This document shows positions 44,005-52,286 of a stretch of DNA of 64,000 nucleotides, in pieces (the stretch's first letter is position 1; each line of letters opens with the position of its first letter). The DNA comes from Sagittula marina (lineage in GTDB: Bacteria; Pseudomonadota; Alphaproteobacteria; Rhodobacterales; Rhodobacteraceae). A model generated the notes under the pieces. That model made no database searches and was not told where the DNA came from. It saw only the letters and a program-made list of their open reading frames with translations. A program made the translations under genes and the position numbers. The DNA lies in assembly GCF_014196795.1 (NCBI RefSeq), contig NZ_JACIEJ010000010.1:62001-126000 (forward strand). Direction: 5' to 3'.

Positions 44005-44801
44005 AACTGTTGCCGATTGCTCTGGTCGCGATAACCGCCCTGCCCGCCTGGGCCGACACATGGGATGATCTCGCGCCTCAAGTCTGGGGCGAGAGGGCTT
44101 TGCTGGACGGTTCCGATATGATCGCGCTCGACGCGCCGTACCGCACGCCAGACGACGCCCGAACCCAGATCGCCGCCATGATCCGCGCGCCCGAAGGGCT
44201 GACCCTTGGCGAGGTCACACTTGTTCTGGACGAAAATCCCATGCCGGTCTCAGCCGTGTTCACCATGGCTCAGCCGCAGGGATCGTTCTTCTTTGACGTG
44301 ACCATGCGCGTGAACGGACCCACGCCGCTGCATGTGGTGGCAGAAACCACCGACGGCAGGCTTTGGATGGTTGAAGGTTTCGTAAAAACCTCTGGCACCG
44401 GGGCCTGCGCCGCGCCTCCGGGCACCGACCCGGCAGAGGCGCTGGCCACATTGGGCAACATGGACCTGAACGTGGGGGACCTGCTGCCCGGAGGCCCGAC
44501 AGACCGACTGGCTATGCTGGCCTCGCGGAACAAGCGGCTGGATCTGGACATCCAACACCCCTCTCATTCCGGAATGCAGATGGACCAGATCAGCCTTCTT
44601 TATATCCCCATGCGCTATGTCGAAGATGTGCAGATCGACATCGACGGCGCGGGATATGTGGATGTGACCGGTTCGATATCCCTTTCAGAAAACCCCTCGC
44701 TCGGCCTGTCCGTGCCGGGCCGCACACGGTCCGTCGATGTCACCATGACCGACACTGACGGCACGGTGAGCAAAGCGCATAAGGACGTTGCCGGGTTTTA
44801 G
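44001..44801 (+). CDS. Quinoprotein dehydrogenase-associated SoxYZ-like carrier protein
   Basis: A 266-aa exported protein with a signal peptide ending ALPAWA. The first half is SoxY-like and reaches the carrier motif SGTGACAAPP with Cys136; the second half is SoxZ-like (about 165-266, SHSGMQMDQISLLYIPMRYV onwards). The fused form differs from sulfur-oxidation SoxY and SoxZ, and no sox genes are nearby. This fused type is known as a companion of quinoprotein alcohol dehydrogenases, where its role is unclear. It is the last gene of the plus-strand set and is followed by a terminator hairpin. Confidence 0.87.
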   Translation: MKLLPIALVAITALPAWADTWDDLAPQVWGERALLDGSDMIALDAPYRTPDDARTQIAAMIRAPEGLTLGEVTLVLDENPMPVSAVFTMAQPQGSFFFDVTMRVNGPTPLHVVAETTDGRLWMVEGFVKTSGTGACAAPPGTDPAEALATLGNMDLNVGDLLPGGPTDRLAMLASRNKRLDLDIQHPSHSGMQMDQISLLYIPMRYVEDVQIDIDGAGYVDVTGSISLSENPSLGLSVPGRTRSVDVTMTDTDGTVSKAHKDVAGF

Positions 44802-44912
44802 TCCAAAGGTTGGACTGCATAGCCGATCAGCGCCGCCAGCGGGCTGCTGACGGTGATGACTTTGCTATTGGCGGCAACACTCAATGCGATTGCCGAGGAC
44901 CGCATTTAACGA

Positions 44913-44937
44913 GGCAGGCGAAATGTACCAGCCTGCC
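44913..44937. terminator. Hairpin between convergent genes
   Basis: GGCAGGC (44913-44919) and GCCTGCC (44931-44937) form a 7-bp stem with an 11-base loop between the SoxYZ-like gene and the convergent hydrolase gene. There is no strong T-run on either strand, so it is a weak or bidirectional terminator. Confidence 0.5.
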
Positions 44938-44954
44938 CCCTTATGGGGTCTGAC

Positions 44955-45812
44955 TTACCCTGCGATTTGCGCCTGTGGTTGCGGCATCCGCGCCAATCCG
45001 TCGACAAAGAACGGACGGAACCCGTCCGGATGTTCGCTCATCGGAAAATGGCCGACTTCTTCCATGATTGACAGGGTCGCCCCGTCGATCTGATCGGCGG
45101 TACGTTTTGCGTCCTCCGGGGTGCAGGTGAAATCATATGCGCCGACGATGAAGTGCACTGGCGTCTTGGCCGTGTCGATCCGGTGCAATTGGCCCACAAG
45201 GCTATCGTCCTGCGTATAGAAGGACAGATCCCCCCTGAACACGCCCGGCCCGCTTTGCTGGAACATCCACAACGTGTTCCAACGCTCGGTCAGCGGCGCA
45301 TGTGGAGAGATATTGGTGCTGACCAGCGCCGCGCCCATCTCGCCGCCATGAGCATCAGGCCGGTGGAACCAGTCGATGTCGTACCAGGCGGGCTGAAAGT
45401 CGCTGGCTTCGATCGCAAGGAACCCGCTGAAGGCATCCGGATGATGCACCGCCAGTTGCAGCGCAATGCGCCCGCCCATGGACACACCCGCCAGGACCGG
45501 CTGGTCCAAGTCCAGCGCGCGCGCCACGGCCAGCACGGTTTCCATGTAGACTTCCGTGGACAGCAGATATTCCTCGGTCTGGAACCCTTCGGGCGGCAGG
45601 CTCTTGCCGTGCCATGGCATGTCAAAGGCAATGACACGGTTGGTGGCCGTGATCTCGGCATCGTTCAGGATATGCCGCCACTGGCGCGTGTCCGATCCGG
45701 CGGTGTGCAGACACAGCACCGGACGGCCCTGCCCCGCTTCTTCGAAATAGATGCGCTGCTGACGACCGGCGATCTCTACCGTGACATAGCGCCCGCAAAT
45801 TTGCTCGATCAT
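44955..45812 (-). CDS. Alpha/beta-fold hydrolase, possible enol-lactone hydrolase
   Basis: A 285-aa alpha/beta hydrolase. The oxyanion region is LHTAGSDTRQW, the nucleophile elbow GVSMGG has Ser111, the acid is probably Asp in VGAYDFT, and the His is in EVGHFPMSEHPD. Its position beside intradiol dioxygenase and cycloisomerase genes suggests hydrolysis of an enol-lactone (PcaD-like), but the sequence alone does not settle this. It overlaps the SCP2-like gene by 4 bp and both are divergent from the dioxygenase. Confidence 0.8.
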   Translation of the reverse strand: MIEQICGRYVTVEIAGRQQRIYFEEAGQGRPVLCLHTAGSDTRQWRHILNDAEITATNRVIAFDMPWHGKSLPPEGFQTEEYLLSTEVYMETVLAVARALDLDQPVLAGVSMGGRIALQLAVHHPDAFSGFLAIEASDFQPAWYDIDWFHRPDAHGGEMGAALVSTNISPHAPLTERWNTLWMFQQSGPGVFRGDLSFYTQDDSLVGQLHRIDTAKTPVHFIVGAYDFTCTPEDAKRTADQIDGATLSIMEEVGHFPMSEHPDGFRPFFVDGLARMPQPQAQIAG

Positions 45813-46183
45813 GCGGCAACTCCTTCACGTCCCAAGGCGAGAACCTCTTTGAAAAACCGCAGGTTTTTCACCAGCAGCAGCATGTCACCCACGATCTCGG
45901 CGCGGCCGATCTTTACCATGGCAAAGATGTCGTGAAAGCCCGGCGCAGGCAGTGACTGCCAAAAGGCCCGCAGTGCTTCGGCGTCCGTCACAAAACCAAA
46001 GCGGTAAGGCGTCTTCTTGGACGGGCCTTCGACGATGCGGTCAATCCGCCCCTTTTCGAACACCAGGTAGAACTCCTGCCCATCCACCTTCAGCAACACT
46101 GTTTCCGAGAACAGCGCCCCAATCCGATGCAGATGCGGACTGCGGTCCAACCCTGCCTGAATCTCTTTGAGCGTGTCGTGCAT
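45809..46183 (-). CDS. SCP2-like small protein
   Basis: A 124-aa protein without signal peptide. The pattern L-L-K-V-D-G-Q-E-F-Y-L-V-F-E-K-G-R followed by P-Y-R-F-G-F-V-T-D and a hydrophobic helix near the end resembles the sterol-carrier-protein-2 fold, used in bacteria to bind hydrophobic or CoA-linked ligands. GGAGG precedes ATG 46183. It is coupled to the hydrolase gene. A role in a lactone or aromatic step is only inferred from location. Confidence 0.65.
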   Translation of the reverse strand: MHDTLKEIQAGLDRSPHLHRIGALFSETVLLKVDGQEFYLVFEKGRIDRIVEGPSKKTPYRFGFVTDAEALRAFWQSLPAPGFHDIFAMVKIGRAEIVGDMLLLVKNLRFFKEVLALGREGVAA

Positions 46184-46415
46184 GAGGCGCCTCCGTTTCG
46201 TCCGTGCAGAACATGACGTCTGCGACAGGCTCTGCAAGGTATGAAACAATACCTCATCATACCCGCCAAGGCGTCACGTCTGAGACCTTTTCGATATCGC
46301 ACCATACCTCCGGCGTCTCTTCCCAGATACCCGTCTGACGTGCACAGTCTGCCTATCAAAACAAGACCGGCGTTTGAAGGCTGGCCTGTGTTTGACGCTT
46401 AGGAGGAGGAACCCA
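46184..46415. promoter_or_regulatory. Divergent promoter region of the aromatic locus
   Basis: 232 bp between the SCP2-like gene and the dioxygenase. An inverted repeat GGTAT-N6-ATACC (46238-46253) and further ATACC copies near 46260 and 46304 are candidate binding sites for the LysR protein at 48602, since LysR regulators of catechol genes bind ATAC/GTAT dyads. The spacing differs from the known N7 form. Confidence 0.4.
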
Positions 46416-47285
46416 ATGCGTAACGTGACCGTAGAGAACGTGACCGATGTCGTCGTCGAGGCGATCGGTGCCAGCCAAGACATTCCCGACCGCCAGAAGG
46501 ACATCATGACCGCATTGGTCAAGCATCTGCACGGCTTCTGCAAGGACGTGAACCTCACCCACGCGGAGTTCATGCAAGCCTGTGATTTCCTCGCCCGCGC
46601 CGGGGCGGTCTGCTCGGACAAACGCCAGGAGTTCATCCTGCTGGGGGACATCCTGGGCGTCGAGGTGCTGTGCGACATGCTATCGAACCCGACACCCAAC
46701 GGGGAAACCACCGGCACGGTGCTTGGTCCGTTTTTCCGCGAAAACGCACCCGTCCTGCCGCATGGCGCGTCAATCGTGCAAAAGAGCTTCGACACCGAAG
46801 AAACCGTCTTTATGGAGGGTTACGTAAAAGACGCTCAGGGCAACCCGGTAAAGCAGGCCGTTATCGACATCTGGGAAGATGCGCCCAATGGCCTGTATGA
46901 AAACCACGACCCCGAACAGCCCGATTACAATCTGCGCGGTCGCTTCGAGACCGATGAAAACGGATACTACGCCTGCCGCGCCATCCGCCCGGTGCCCTAC
47001 CCCATCCCATCCGACTGGACCGCGGGCGAGATGATTTCCTACATGGGTCACCACACCATGCGCCCGGGCCACATCCACGTGATGATCGCAAAGGACGGCT
47101 ACCGCACGCTTATCTCGCAGCTCTACGACTCGTCCTCGGACTACCTCGACAACGATTCCGTCTTCGCGGTGAAGGAAAACCTCATCGGTGAGTTCCAGAA
47201 AACTGGCGCAGATCACGGCACAGATCTCTATGTGAAGTTCGATTTTGTCCTTGCCGAACAGTCGCTTGCCATGGCGGCCGAGTAA
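46416..47285 (+). CDS. Intradiol ring-cleavage dioxygenase (catechol/hydroxyquinol 1,2-dioxygenase type)
   Basis: A 289-aa non-heme Fe(III) enzyme that splits a catechol-type ring between the two hydroxyls. The four iron ligands are visible: Tyr161 (GLYEN), Tyr195 (PVPYPIP), His219 and His221 (RPGHIH). An N-terminal helical dimerisation region of about 110 residues is typical of catechol and hydroxyquinol dioxygenases. AGGAGGAGG precedes ATG 46416. The next gene is a cycloisomerase, which favours a catechol-like substrate over hydroxyquinol (no maleylacetate reductase is near). Confidence 0.92.
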   Translation: MRNVTVENVTDVVVEAIGASQDIPDRQKDIMTALVKHLHGFCKDVNLTHAEFMQACDFLARAGAVCSDKRQEFILLGDILGVEVLCDMLSNPTPNGETTGTVLGPFFRENAPVLPHGASIVQKSFDTEETVFMEGYVKDAQGNPVKQAVIDIWEDAPNGLYENHDPEQPDYNLRGRFETDENGYYACRAIRPVPYPIPSDWTAGEMISYMGHHTMRPGHIHVMIAKDGYRTLISQLYDSSSDYLDNDSVFAVKENLIGEFQKTGADHGTDLYVKFDFVLAEQSLAMAAE

Positions 47286-47372
47286 ATCTACAGACCCGCG
47301 CGCAGTCTCACCGGCGGCGCGCGGACACCTGCCCATACAACGGGCCATCAGACCAACCGACAGGAGCCGGAC

Positions 47373-48545
47373 ATGAGCGCACCCCGCACCGCAGAGGTGT
47401 TAGACATCGACGGCATCGCCGCGCAAAAGACGGCGATCACATCCCTCGAAACGCGCATCGTCGACTGTATCACGACCCGGCGACACAAGCTCTCCAACAC
47501 GGAAATCACCCACCAGTCCTTCGTGATCGTCGAAGCCACATTGGCCGACGGTACGACAGGCTGGGGCGAGGCAAGCACCCTCGGCGGCCCCCGCTGGTCA
47601 GAGGAAAGCGTCGAAGCGATCAAGGCCAACATCGACACCTACCTCGCCCCCACGCTGATTGGGCAACCTGCACAGGCATTCGAGGCGAACGCTCTGCGGA
47701 TGAAAAAGGCCGTCAGCCGCAACACCTCCGCCCGCGCCGCCATCGAAAGCGCGCTTTATGACGCCGCCGGAAAGTCCATGGGCCTGCCGGCGACAACATT
47801 CCTCGGTGGCCCGGTCCGCGACAAGATAGAGGTCCTGTGGGCCTTGGCTTCGGGCGATGCCGATCAGGAAATCGAAGAAGCCCGCGCCAAACTGGCCGCC
47901 CGTGAGCATCGCCGGTTCAAGATCAAGCTGGGCTTCTACGAGCCCAAGCAGGACATGATCCGTCTGCGCAAGATCATGACCTCCATGCCTGATGGCACGG
48001 AGATGGTCGTGGATATCAACCAGGGATGGACCGAGGCCACCTTTATCCGCTACGCGCCCGAACTGGCGGACATGGGCATCGCTCTGATCGAACAGCCGTT
48101 AAGACCAGGCTTGCTCGACGCCACCGCGCGCGTCGCACAGCGCTCGCCGATTCCGATTATGACCGACGAGGCCGCTTTTTCCACGCAAGAGCTTGTGCAA
48201 AATGCAACCGCCGCCACAGGCTCGGTCTACTCCCTCAAACTGGTCAAATCCGGCGGACTGATGGAAATGAAACGCGCCGCAGCCGTGGCAAGCGCCTTCG
48301 GAATGGAGCTATACGGCGGTTGCCTGCTCGAATCCGGCATCGGGGCCGCCGCGCATCTGGCGGTCTTCGCCACTCTGCCACAGCTTGAATGGGGCTGTGA
48401 ACACTTCGGGCCGCGCATCCTGAAGAATGATCTGGCCAAAAGCGGCCTGCATTTTCAGGACTTCCACATCCACCTCCCCGCCGGCCCCGGCCTTGGCATC
48501 GAAATAGACCGCGACGCACTCGACGACGCGACGCGCAAGGCCTGA
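47373..48545 (+). CDS. Muconate cycloisomerase-family enzyme
   Basis: A 390-aa enolase-superfamily protein of the muconate-lactonising (CatB) group. The catalytic KxK is in RFKIKLG, the metal ligands are in VDINQGW, LIEQPL and TDEAAF, and the second-side Lys is in SLKLVKSGG. It should turn cis,cis-muconate or a substituted muconate into a muconolactone. It is 87 bp after the dioxygenase and probably in one operon. The N-terminal 25 residues before SLETRIVD are extra compared with typical CatB. Confidence 0.9.
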   Translation: MSAPRTAEVLDIDGIAAQKTAITSLETRIVDCITTRRHKLSNTEITHQSFVIVEATLADGTTGWGEASTLGGPRWSEESVEAIKANIDTYLAPTLIGQPAQAFEANALRMKKAVSRNTSARAAIESALYDAAGKSMGLPATTFLGGPVRDKIEVLWALASGDADQEIEEARAKLAAREHRRFKIKLGFYEPKQDMIRLRKIMTSMPDGTEMVVDINQGWTEATFIRYAPELADMGIALIEQPLRPGLLDATARVAQRSPIPIMTDEAAFSTQELVQNATAATGSVYSLKLVKSGGLMEMKRAAAVASAFGMELYGGCLLESGIGAAAHLAVFATLPQLEWGCEHFGPRILKNDLAKSGLHFQDFHIHLPAGPGLGIEIDRDALDDATRKA

Positions 48546-48601
48546 CCGCCCCGCGCCAGTTTCTTTGCTTTGGGCATACTCAAACGTCGCAAGCGCCTTT
48601 C

Positions 48602-49489
48602 TCAGCGCTTGCGTACAAATTTCCGTGTCACGTCCATGAACTGTGAGACCTGCGCCGACTGGTTGTCCCGTCTTGCGTGAATGGTAAGCCCCGTGCCCGG
48701 ATTGAACCCTTCGTACCGGCGAAACACCACGCCGGGACGCGAGGTCTGCGATACGCTTTCCGGCACCACGGAAACCCCCACCCCCACGGACACAAGACTG
48801 ATCGCCGTCTGAAAATCCTGCGCCAATTCCAACGCCGCGGGCTCAAACCCTTCCTTTCGGCAAATATCCAATACGGAGTCAGCGTAAGATGGGCGCGGCC
48901 TGCGTGGATACAGAACAAAGGTCTGGTCGCTGAGGTCTTTCAACGCAATCGGGTCACGTGACGCCACATCCGAATTGTCCGGTAGCGCAAGTATCAGCTC
49001 CTCATGCACCAAAACTTCCGCGCGCAACTCATCGTCCTTCAGGGACGGGCGCGCAACGGCCAAGTCAATTTCGCGCTGCACCAAGGCAGAGTGCAGTTCT
49101 GCATTGTTCATAGCAGACAGCGCCAGTTCCACCTTCGGAAAGTGCGAGCGATACGACTTTATCAGGTTCGGCAATACGCCGTGCGACGCGGATCCGACAA
49201 AAGCCACACGCAACCGCCCTGCCCCGCCGTCGCCCACCAGCCGCGTCTCTTTATACGCGGCTTCCAATCGGTCAACGAGCACGCGCGCATGCCGTTCCAG
49301 CACTGTCCCCGCCTGGGTCAGCCGGATCTGGCTACGCGAGCGGTCGAATAACAATGTACCAATGTCGGCTTCAAGCGCCGCGATCTGTCGTGACAAAGGG
49401 GGCTGTGCGATTTCGAGCCGGGACGCGGCGCGTCCGAAATGCAGTTCTTCCGCCACCGCCAGAAAGTATGTCAGACGCCGCAATTCCAT
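48602..49489 (-). CDS. LysR-family regulator of the aromatic locus (CatR/BenM-like)
   Basis: A 295-aa LysR regulator. The N-terminal helix-turn-helix is ELHFGRAASRLEIAQPPLSR (about 15-34), a form common in CatM/BenM/CbnR activators of ortho-cleavage genes. GGAGG precedes ATG 49489. It is convergent with the cycloisomerase gene with a 56-bp gap. A muconate-type inducer is likely by analogy. Confidence 0.88.
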   Translation of the reverse strand: MELRRLTYFLAVAEELHFGRAASRLEIAQPPLSRQIAALEADIGTLLFDRSRSQIRLTQAGTVLERHARVLVDRLEAAYKETRLVGDGGAGRLRVAFVGSASHGVLPNLIKSYRSHFPKVELALSAMNNAELHSALVQREIDLAVARPSLKDDELRAEVLVHEELILALPDNSDVASRDPIALKDLSDQTFVLYPRRPRPSYADSVLDICRKEGFEPAALELAQDFQTAISLVSVGVGVSVVPESVSQTSRPGVVFRRYEGFNPGTGLTIHARRDNQSAQVSQFMDVTRKFVRKR

Positions 49490-49881
49490 TGGTAAACCTC
49501 CGACTATCATTGAAATAGGTATCAAAATCGGTGCCATAATGCAATCTCGGTAAGAGCGTGGCAGGCCAAAACCGACACCCTTCGCATGGCTGCAAAGCGC
49601 TCAGGTACGCATGCGCGGCAAGCCACAGACGACAGGGGCAAATGCAACCTGACATCCCCACCTTGCACCGTTTTGCGAAGTCTCTGCACGACGCCGCAGA
49701 ACGCCTAATCACAAGTCTGGATGAGCAACCGGACGACTTCTTCGGAAGCGACTTTCATGTTCAGCGAACCTCATCTGCCTTCCCGCCCTGTAGAGACTTC
49801 ACCCAAAATTCGAAGGTCCGGGTAAATCTGAATGCGATCACGGGCCTAAGGAGCGGCAGAAAGCGGTATCTCGGCCGAATT

Positions 49882-49897
49882 GTTTACAGCTGTAAAC
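49882..49897. other. parS-like partition site 1
   Basis: GTTTACAGCTGTAAAC is a perfect 16-bp palindrome that fits the repABC consensus GTTNNCNGCNGNNAAC. It lies about 145 bp upstream of the repA start and should bind RepB. Confidence 0.88.
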
Positions 49898-49932
49898 GCC
49901 GAGCCTCACGACGGAAGCCATTGCATTTAAGG

Positions 49933-49951
49933 CGAAATAGTCACTATTTCG
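49933..49951. promoter_or_regulatory. Putative RepA operator
   Basis: CGAAATAG (49933-49940) and CTATTTCG (49944-49951) form a perfect 8-bp inverted repeat with 3-base spacer, just upstream of the likely repABC promoter. RepA-type proteins repress their own operon through such sites. Confidence 0.5.
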
Positions 49952-49962
49952 ACAAAAACCCA

Positions 49963-49993
49963 TTGACTTAGGCCTCTGAATCGAACCTTTTAT
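49963..49993 (+). promoter_or_regulatory. Putative repABC promoter
   Basis: TTGACT (49963-49968) and TTTTAT (49988-49993) with a 19-base spacer resemble a housekeeping promoter about 50 bp before the repA start. The spacer is longer than the optimum, so the -10 may be one or two bases off. Confidence 0.4.
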
Positions 49994-50041
49994 CCCCAAG
50001 TGGCGCGAAAAAGGCCACAATCGGCAAATTGGGGCAACTAC

Positions 50042-51226
50042 ATGATTCCGGTGACACCCATCGAAGCAGACCGTCCGTCAGAGTTGGCAACGGATATATC
50101 AGAGCGCCTCACAAGCGCAATCCGCGAACACCTCATGTCTGCGTTCGCGCCGGACAACACAAAATCGTTGCGCGCGTTTTCTGCACCAGAGGCGGCAGAG
50201 CTTCTGGGCGTGTCGGCTCAATTCCTCCGCAAGGCCCACGCCGAAGAGACCTTGCCCGAGCCCGCCGACATCCGCGGCGGACGCCGATATTACTCCGTGA
50301 CCGAACTTCGCGAGGCCCGCCACATTCTGGAAGCCACGTCGCGTAAGAAAGGCCGGTATCTTCCCGGCCGGCGCGATGGCGACAAACTGCAGGTTTGGCA
50401 GCTGATGAATTTCAAAGGTGGATCGTCCAAGTCCACCACAACGATCCACCTGGCGCACTACCTGACCCTTCGCGGATACAAAGTACTGGTGATGGACCTC
50501 GACCCGCAGGGGTCTTTGACGTCGATGTGCGGCATCTCTCCCGAGATCGAATTCGATGGCCTCACCATGTATGACGCCATCCGATACGAGGACCCGGTGC
50601 CTTTGGCCGACGTCATTCAGGAAACGTATTTCCCGGGGCTATCGCTGGCCCCGTCCCGCCTGATGTTGTCGGAATTCGAGACGGAATCCGCGGTTCACTC
50701 TGCGCCGGATCAACCGTTCTTTACCCGGATCCGATCAGCACTGGAGCAAGTCGAAGCGGATTACGACATCGTCCTGATGGACAGCCCGCCGCAGCTTGGG
50801 TTCTTGACAATATCCGGCATGGCAGCCGCCACATCCTTGATCGTGCCATTGACGCCATCCATGTTGGATGTGTCCTCAACCGCCCAGTTCATGGAGCTCG
50901 TCGGGGCCTACATGGGCGTTATCGAAGACGCCGGCGCCAAACTGCACTACGATAACTTTCGGTTCTTGATCACACGGGACGAACCCACGGACGTGCCTTC
51001 GCAGCAGTTGACCAGCTTCATGCGCGCGCTGTTTCAAGATCGCGTCATGTCCTCGACCGCGTTGAAGTCCACCGCGATCAGCGATGCGACGATGCTGAAG
51101 CAATCCATTTATGAAGTCGTCCGCTCAGACATGACGCGCGCCACGTATGACCGCGCCAAGCAGTCGATGGATGCTGTCGGGCTCGAGATTGAAACAATGG
51201 TTCAAAAAGCATGGGGGCGTAGCTGA
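50042..51226 (+). CDS. repA: Plasmid partitioning ATPase RepA (ParA family)
   Basis: A 394-aa partition ATPase. Residues about 45-110 hold a MerR-like helix-turn-helix (FSAPEAAELLGVSAQFLRKA), typical of RepA proteins that also repress the operon. The deviant Walker A is FKGGSSKSTTTIHLA, the A' box is VLVMDLDPQGSLT, and IVLMDSPPQLG follows. The ATG at 50042 is taken as start; GTG 50000 would add 14 residues. The stop overlaps repB (TGATG). RepA moves RepB-parS complexes to segregate the replicon. Confidence 0.95.
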   Translation: MIPVTPIEADRPSELATDISERLTSAIREHLMSAFAPDNTKSLRAFSAPEAAELLGVSAQFLRKAHAEETLPEPADIRGGRRYYSVTELREARHILEATSRKKGRYLPGRRDGDKLQVWQLMNFKGGSSKSTTTIHLAHYLTLRGYKVLVMDLDPQGSLTSMCGISPEIEFDGLTMYDAIRYEDPVPLADVIQETYFPGLSLAPSRLMLSEFETESAVHSAPDQPFFTRIRSALEQVEADYDIVLMDSPPQLGFLTISGMAAATSLIVPLTPSMLDVSSTAQFMELVGAYMGVIEDAGAKLHYDNFRFLITRDEPTDVPSQQLTSFMRALFQDRVMSSTALKSTAISDATMLKQSIYEVVRSDMTRATYDRAKQSMDAVGLEIETMVQKAWGRS

Positions 51227-52182
51227 TGGCACGTAAAACTCTTGGCGGCATGTCCGGCATTGCCAACACGATTGCTCGCTCTGGCCCAAGCAAGGAGCGC
51301 CCGACCCGTTCCAGCGCACCGGCGCTTGGCGCGCTTCAGGGATCCCTCTCCGCCATACGTGAGATCGACCCCGCGATGATCGACGACTGGGGACCCAAGG
51401 ACAGGATGGAAGGGTTTACAGTTGTAAAATCCGAGGACGACGGGGAGGGCTTTGATGCACTCGTCGACAGCATTCGCGACGGTGGTCAGCAAGTCCCAAT
51501 CCTTGTCAGGCGCGCCGGAACCGAGGGGCGGTTCGAAGTCATCTACGGCAGGCGCCGTCTTGCAGCATGTCGAGAACTCGGCGTCAAAGTCCGTGCCAAC
51601 GTGCAGGACCTCGACGATGCTGCCGCCTTGCTGGCCAAAGGCCTGGAGAACGCAGCGCGGCGTAATCTGTCGTTTTACGAAAAGGCGAGGTTTGCGGCTG
51701 TCATTTTGTCTGCGGGACACGACTCCAAAACAGCCCGCAAGGTTCTCGGCCTCAGCGCCCCGCAGTTGTCACACCTCACGAAAGTGACTGACAACGTGCC
51801 AGACGCGGTGGGCGACGAGATCGGGGCAGCGCCAAAATCGGGCCGGCCGAAGTGGACCGCCTTGGCAGAAGCCTTTGTCGCGGCAAAGGTGACCGAGAGC
51901 GCGGCCATCGCAATCCTTGCCAAAATCAAAGAGGCCTCTTCTGACGAGCGTCTCGACGAACTGTTGAAAGAGATCTCACGGCGCGGCGCGCGGCCAACTC
52001 AAAGCCGCGAAACAACGCCAGTTGAGGGCGTGATCGTAAAATCCGGGCGCGGCGCAGTATCAGTATCCATCGCCAAAACAGGGGCCAACGCAGAATTTGG
52101 CCAGTGGTTGGACGCTAATATAGATCGAATCATTCAGGATCAGTTCCGGTCGTTTACAGCTGTAAACGATACCGAAGACTGA
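51226..52182 (+). CDS. repB: Plasmid partitioning protein RepB (ParB family)
   Basis: A 318-aa centromere-binding protein. The ParB N-terminal domain is seen in SIRDGGQQVPILVR and EVIYGRRRLAACRELG, and the helix-turn-helix in KTARKVLGLSAPQLSHLTKV. One perfect parS copy (52152-52167) is part of its own coding sequence near the C-terminus, and a degenerate copy lies at 51414. It is coupled to repA by TGATG. It is separated from repC by 187 bp that hold the counter-transcribed RNA. Confidence 0.95.
   Translation: MARKTLGGMSGIANTIARSGPSKERPTRSSAPALGALQGSLSAIREIDPAMIDDWGPKDRMEGFTVVKSEDDGEGFDALVDSIRDGGQQVPILVRRAGTEGRFEVIYGRRRLAACRELGVKVRANVQDLDDAAALLAKGLENAARRNLSFYEKARFAAVILSAGHDSKTARKVLGLSAPQLSHLTKVTDNVPDAVGDEIGAAPKSGRPKWTALAEAFVAAKVTESAAIAILAKIKEASSDERLDELLKEISRRGARPTQSRETTPVEGVIVKSGRGAVSVSIAKTGANAEFGQWLDANIDRIIQDQFRSFTAVNDTED
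51414..51429. other. Degenerate parS-like site inside repB
   Basis: GTTTACAGTTGTAAAA differs at two positions from the perfect 16-bp palindrome found at 49882 and 52152. It may be a weak RepB site or a decayed copy. Confidence 0.5.
52152..52167. other. parS-like partition site 2, within the repB 3' end
   Basis: A second exact GTTTACAGCTGTAAAC palindrome, translated in RepB as S-F-T-A-V-N. It lies 16 bp before the end of repB, so the site and the C-terminus of its binding protein share sequence. Confidence 0.88.
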
Positions 52183-52224
52183 AATCAAACATCGAGGACG
52201 AGCAGAAAGGAGGATGCAAAGTAA

Positions 52225-52286
52225 AGAAAAACCCCCGAAACCGGAGGTTTCGAGGGCTGTAGCGCTGAAAGCGCCCTTAGCTTGAC
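52225..52286 (-). ncRNA. Counter-transcribed RNA between repB and repC (incompatibility RNA)
   Basis: On the minus strand, TTGTTC (52321-52316) and TAACCT (52298-52293) with a 17-base spacer form a promoter. Downstream come a small GCGCT/AGCGC hairpin (52274-52262) and a strong terminator stem pairing CCCTCGAAACC with GGTTTCGGGGG (52256-52232, one mismatch) followed by TTTTTCTTT. The result is an RNA of about 60 bases antisense to the repC leader. Such RNAs in repABC plasmids limit RepC synthesis and cause incompatibility. Confidence 0.75.

Larger units (their letters stand above)
49490..50041. other. Non-coding region upstream of repA (partition site, operator, promoter)
   Basis: 552 bp without a convincing gene. 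The first half holds the LysR promoter. The second half is a repABC control region: a parS palindrome at 49882, a second perfect inverted repeat at 49933 and a likely promoter at 49963. A 137-codon open frame across it reads straight through these palindromes and is discounted. Confidence 0.6.

Noticed and set aside
44001-44801. Sulfur-oxidation SoxY/SoxZ
   Set aside because: SoxY and SoxZ are fused here and no other sox gene is near; the setting is that of quinoprotein-associated SoxYZ-like carriers.
49558-49971. Possible 137-aa gene upstream of repA
   Set aside because: It reads through a parS palindrome and the putative operator, lacks a ribosome-binding site and has no family-like pattern; the region is better explained as replicon control sequence.
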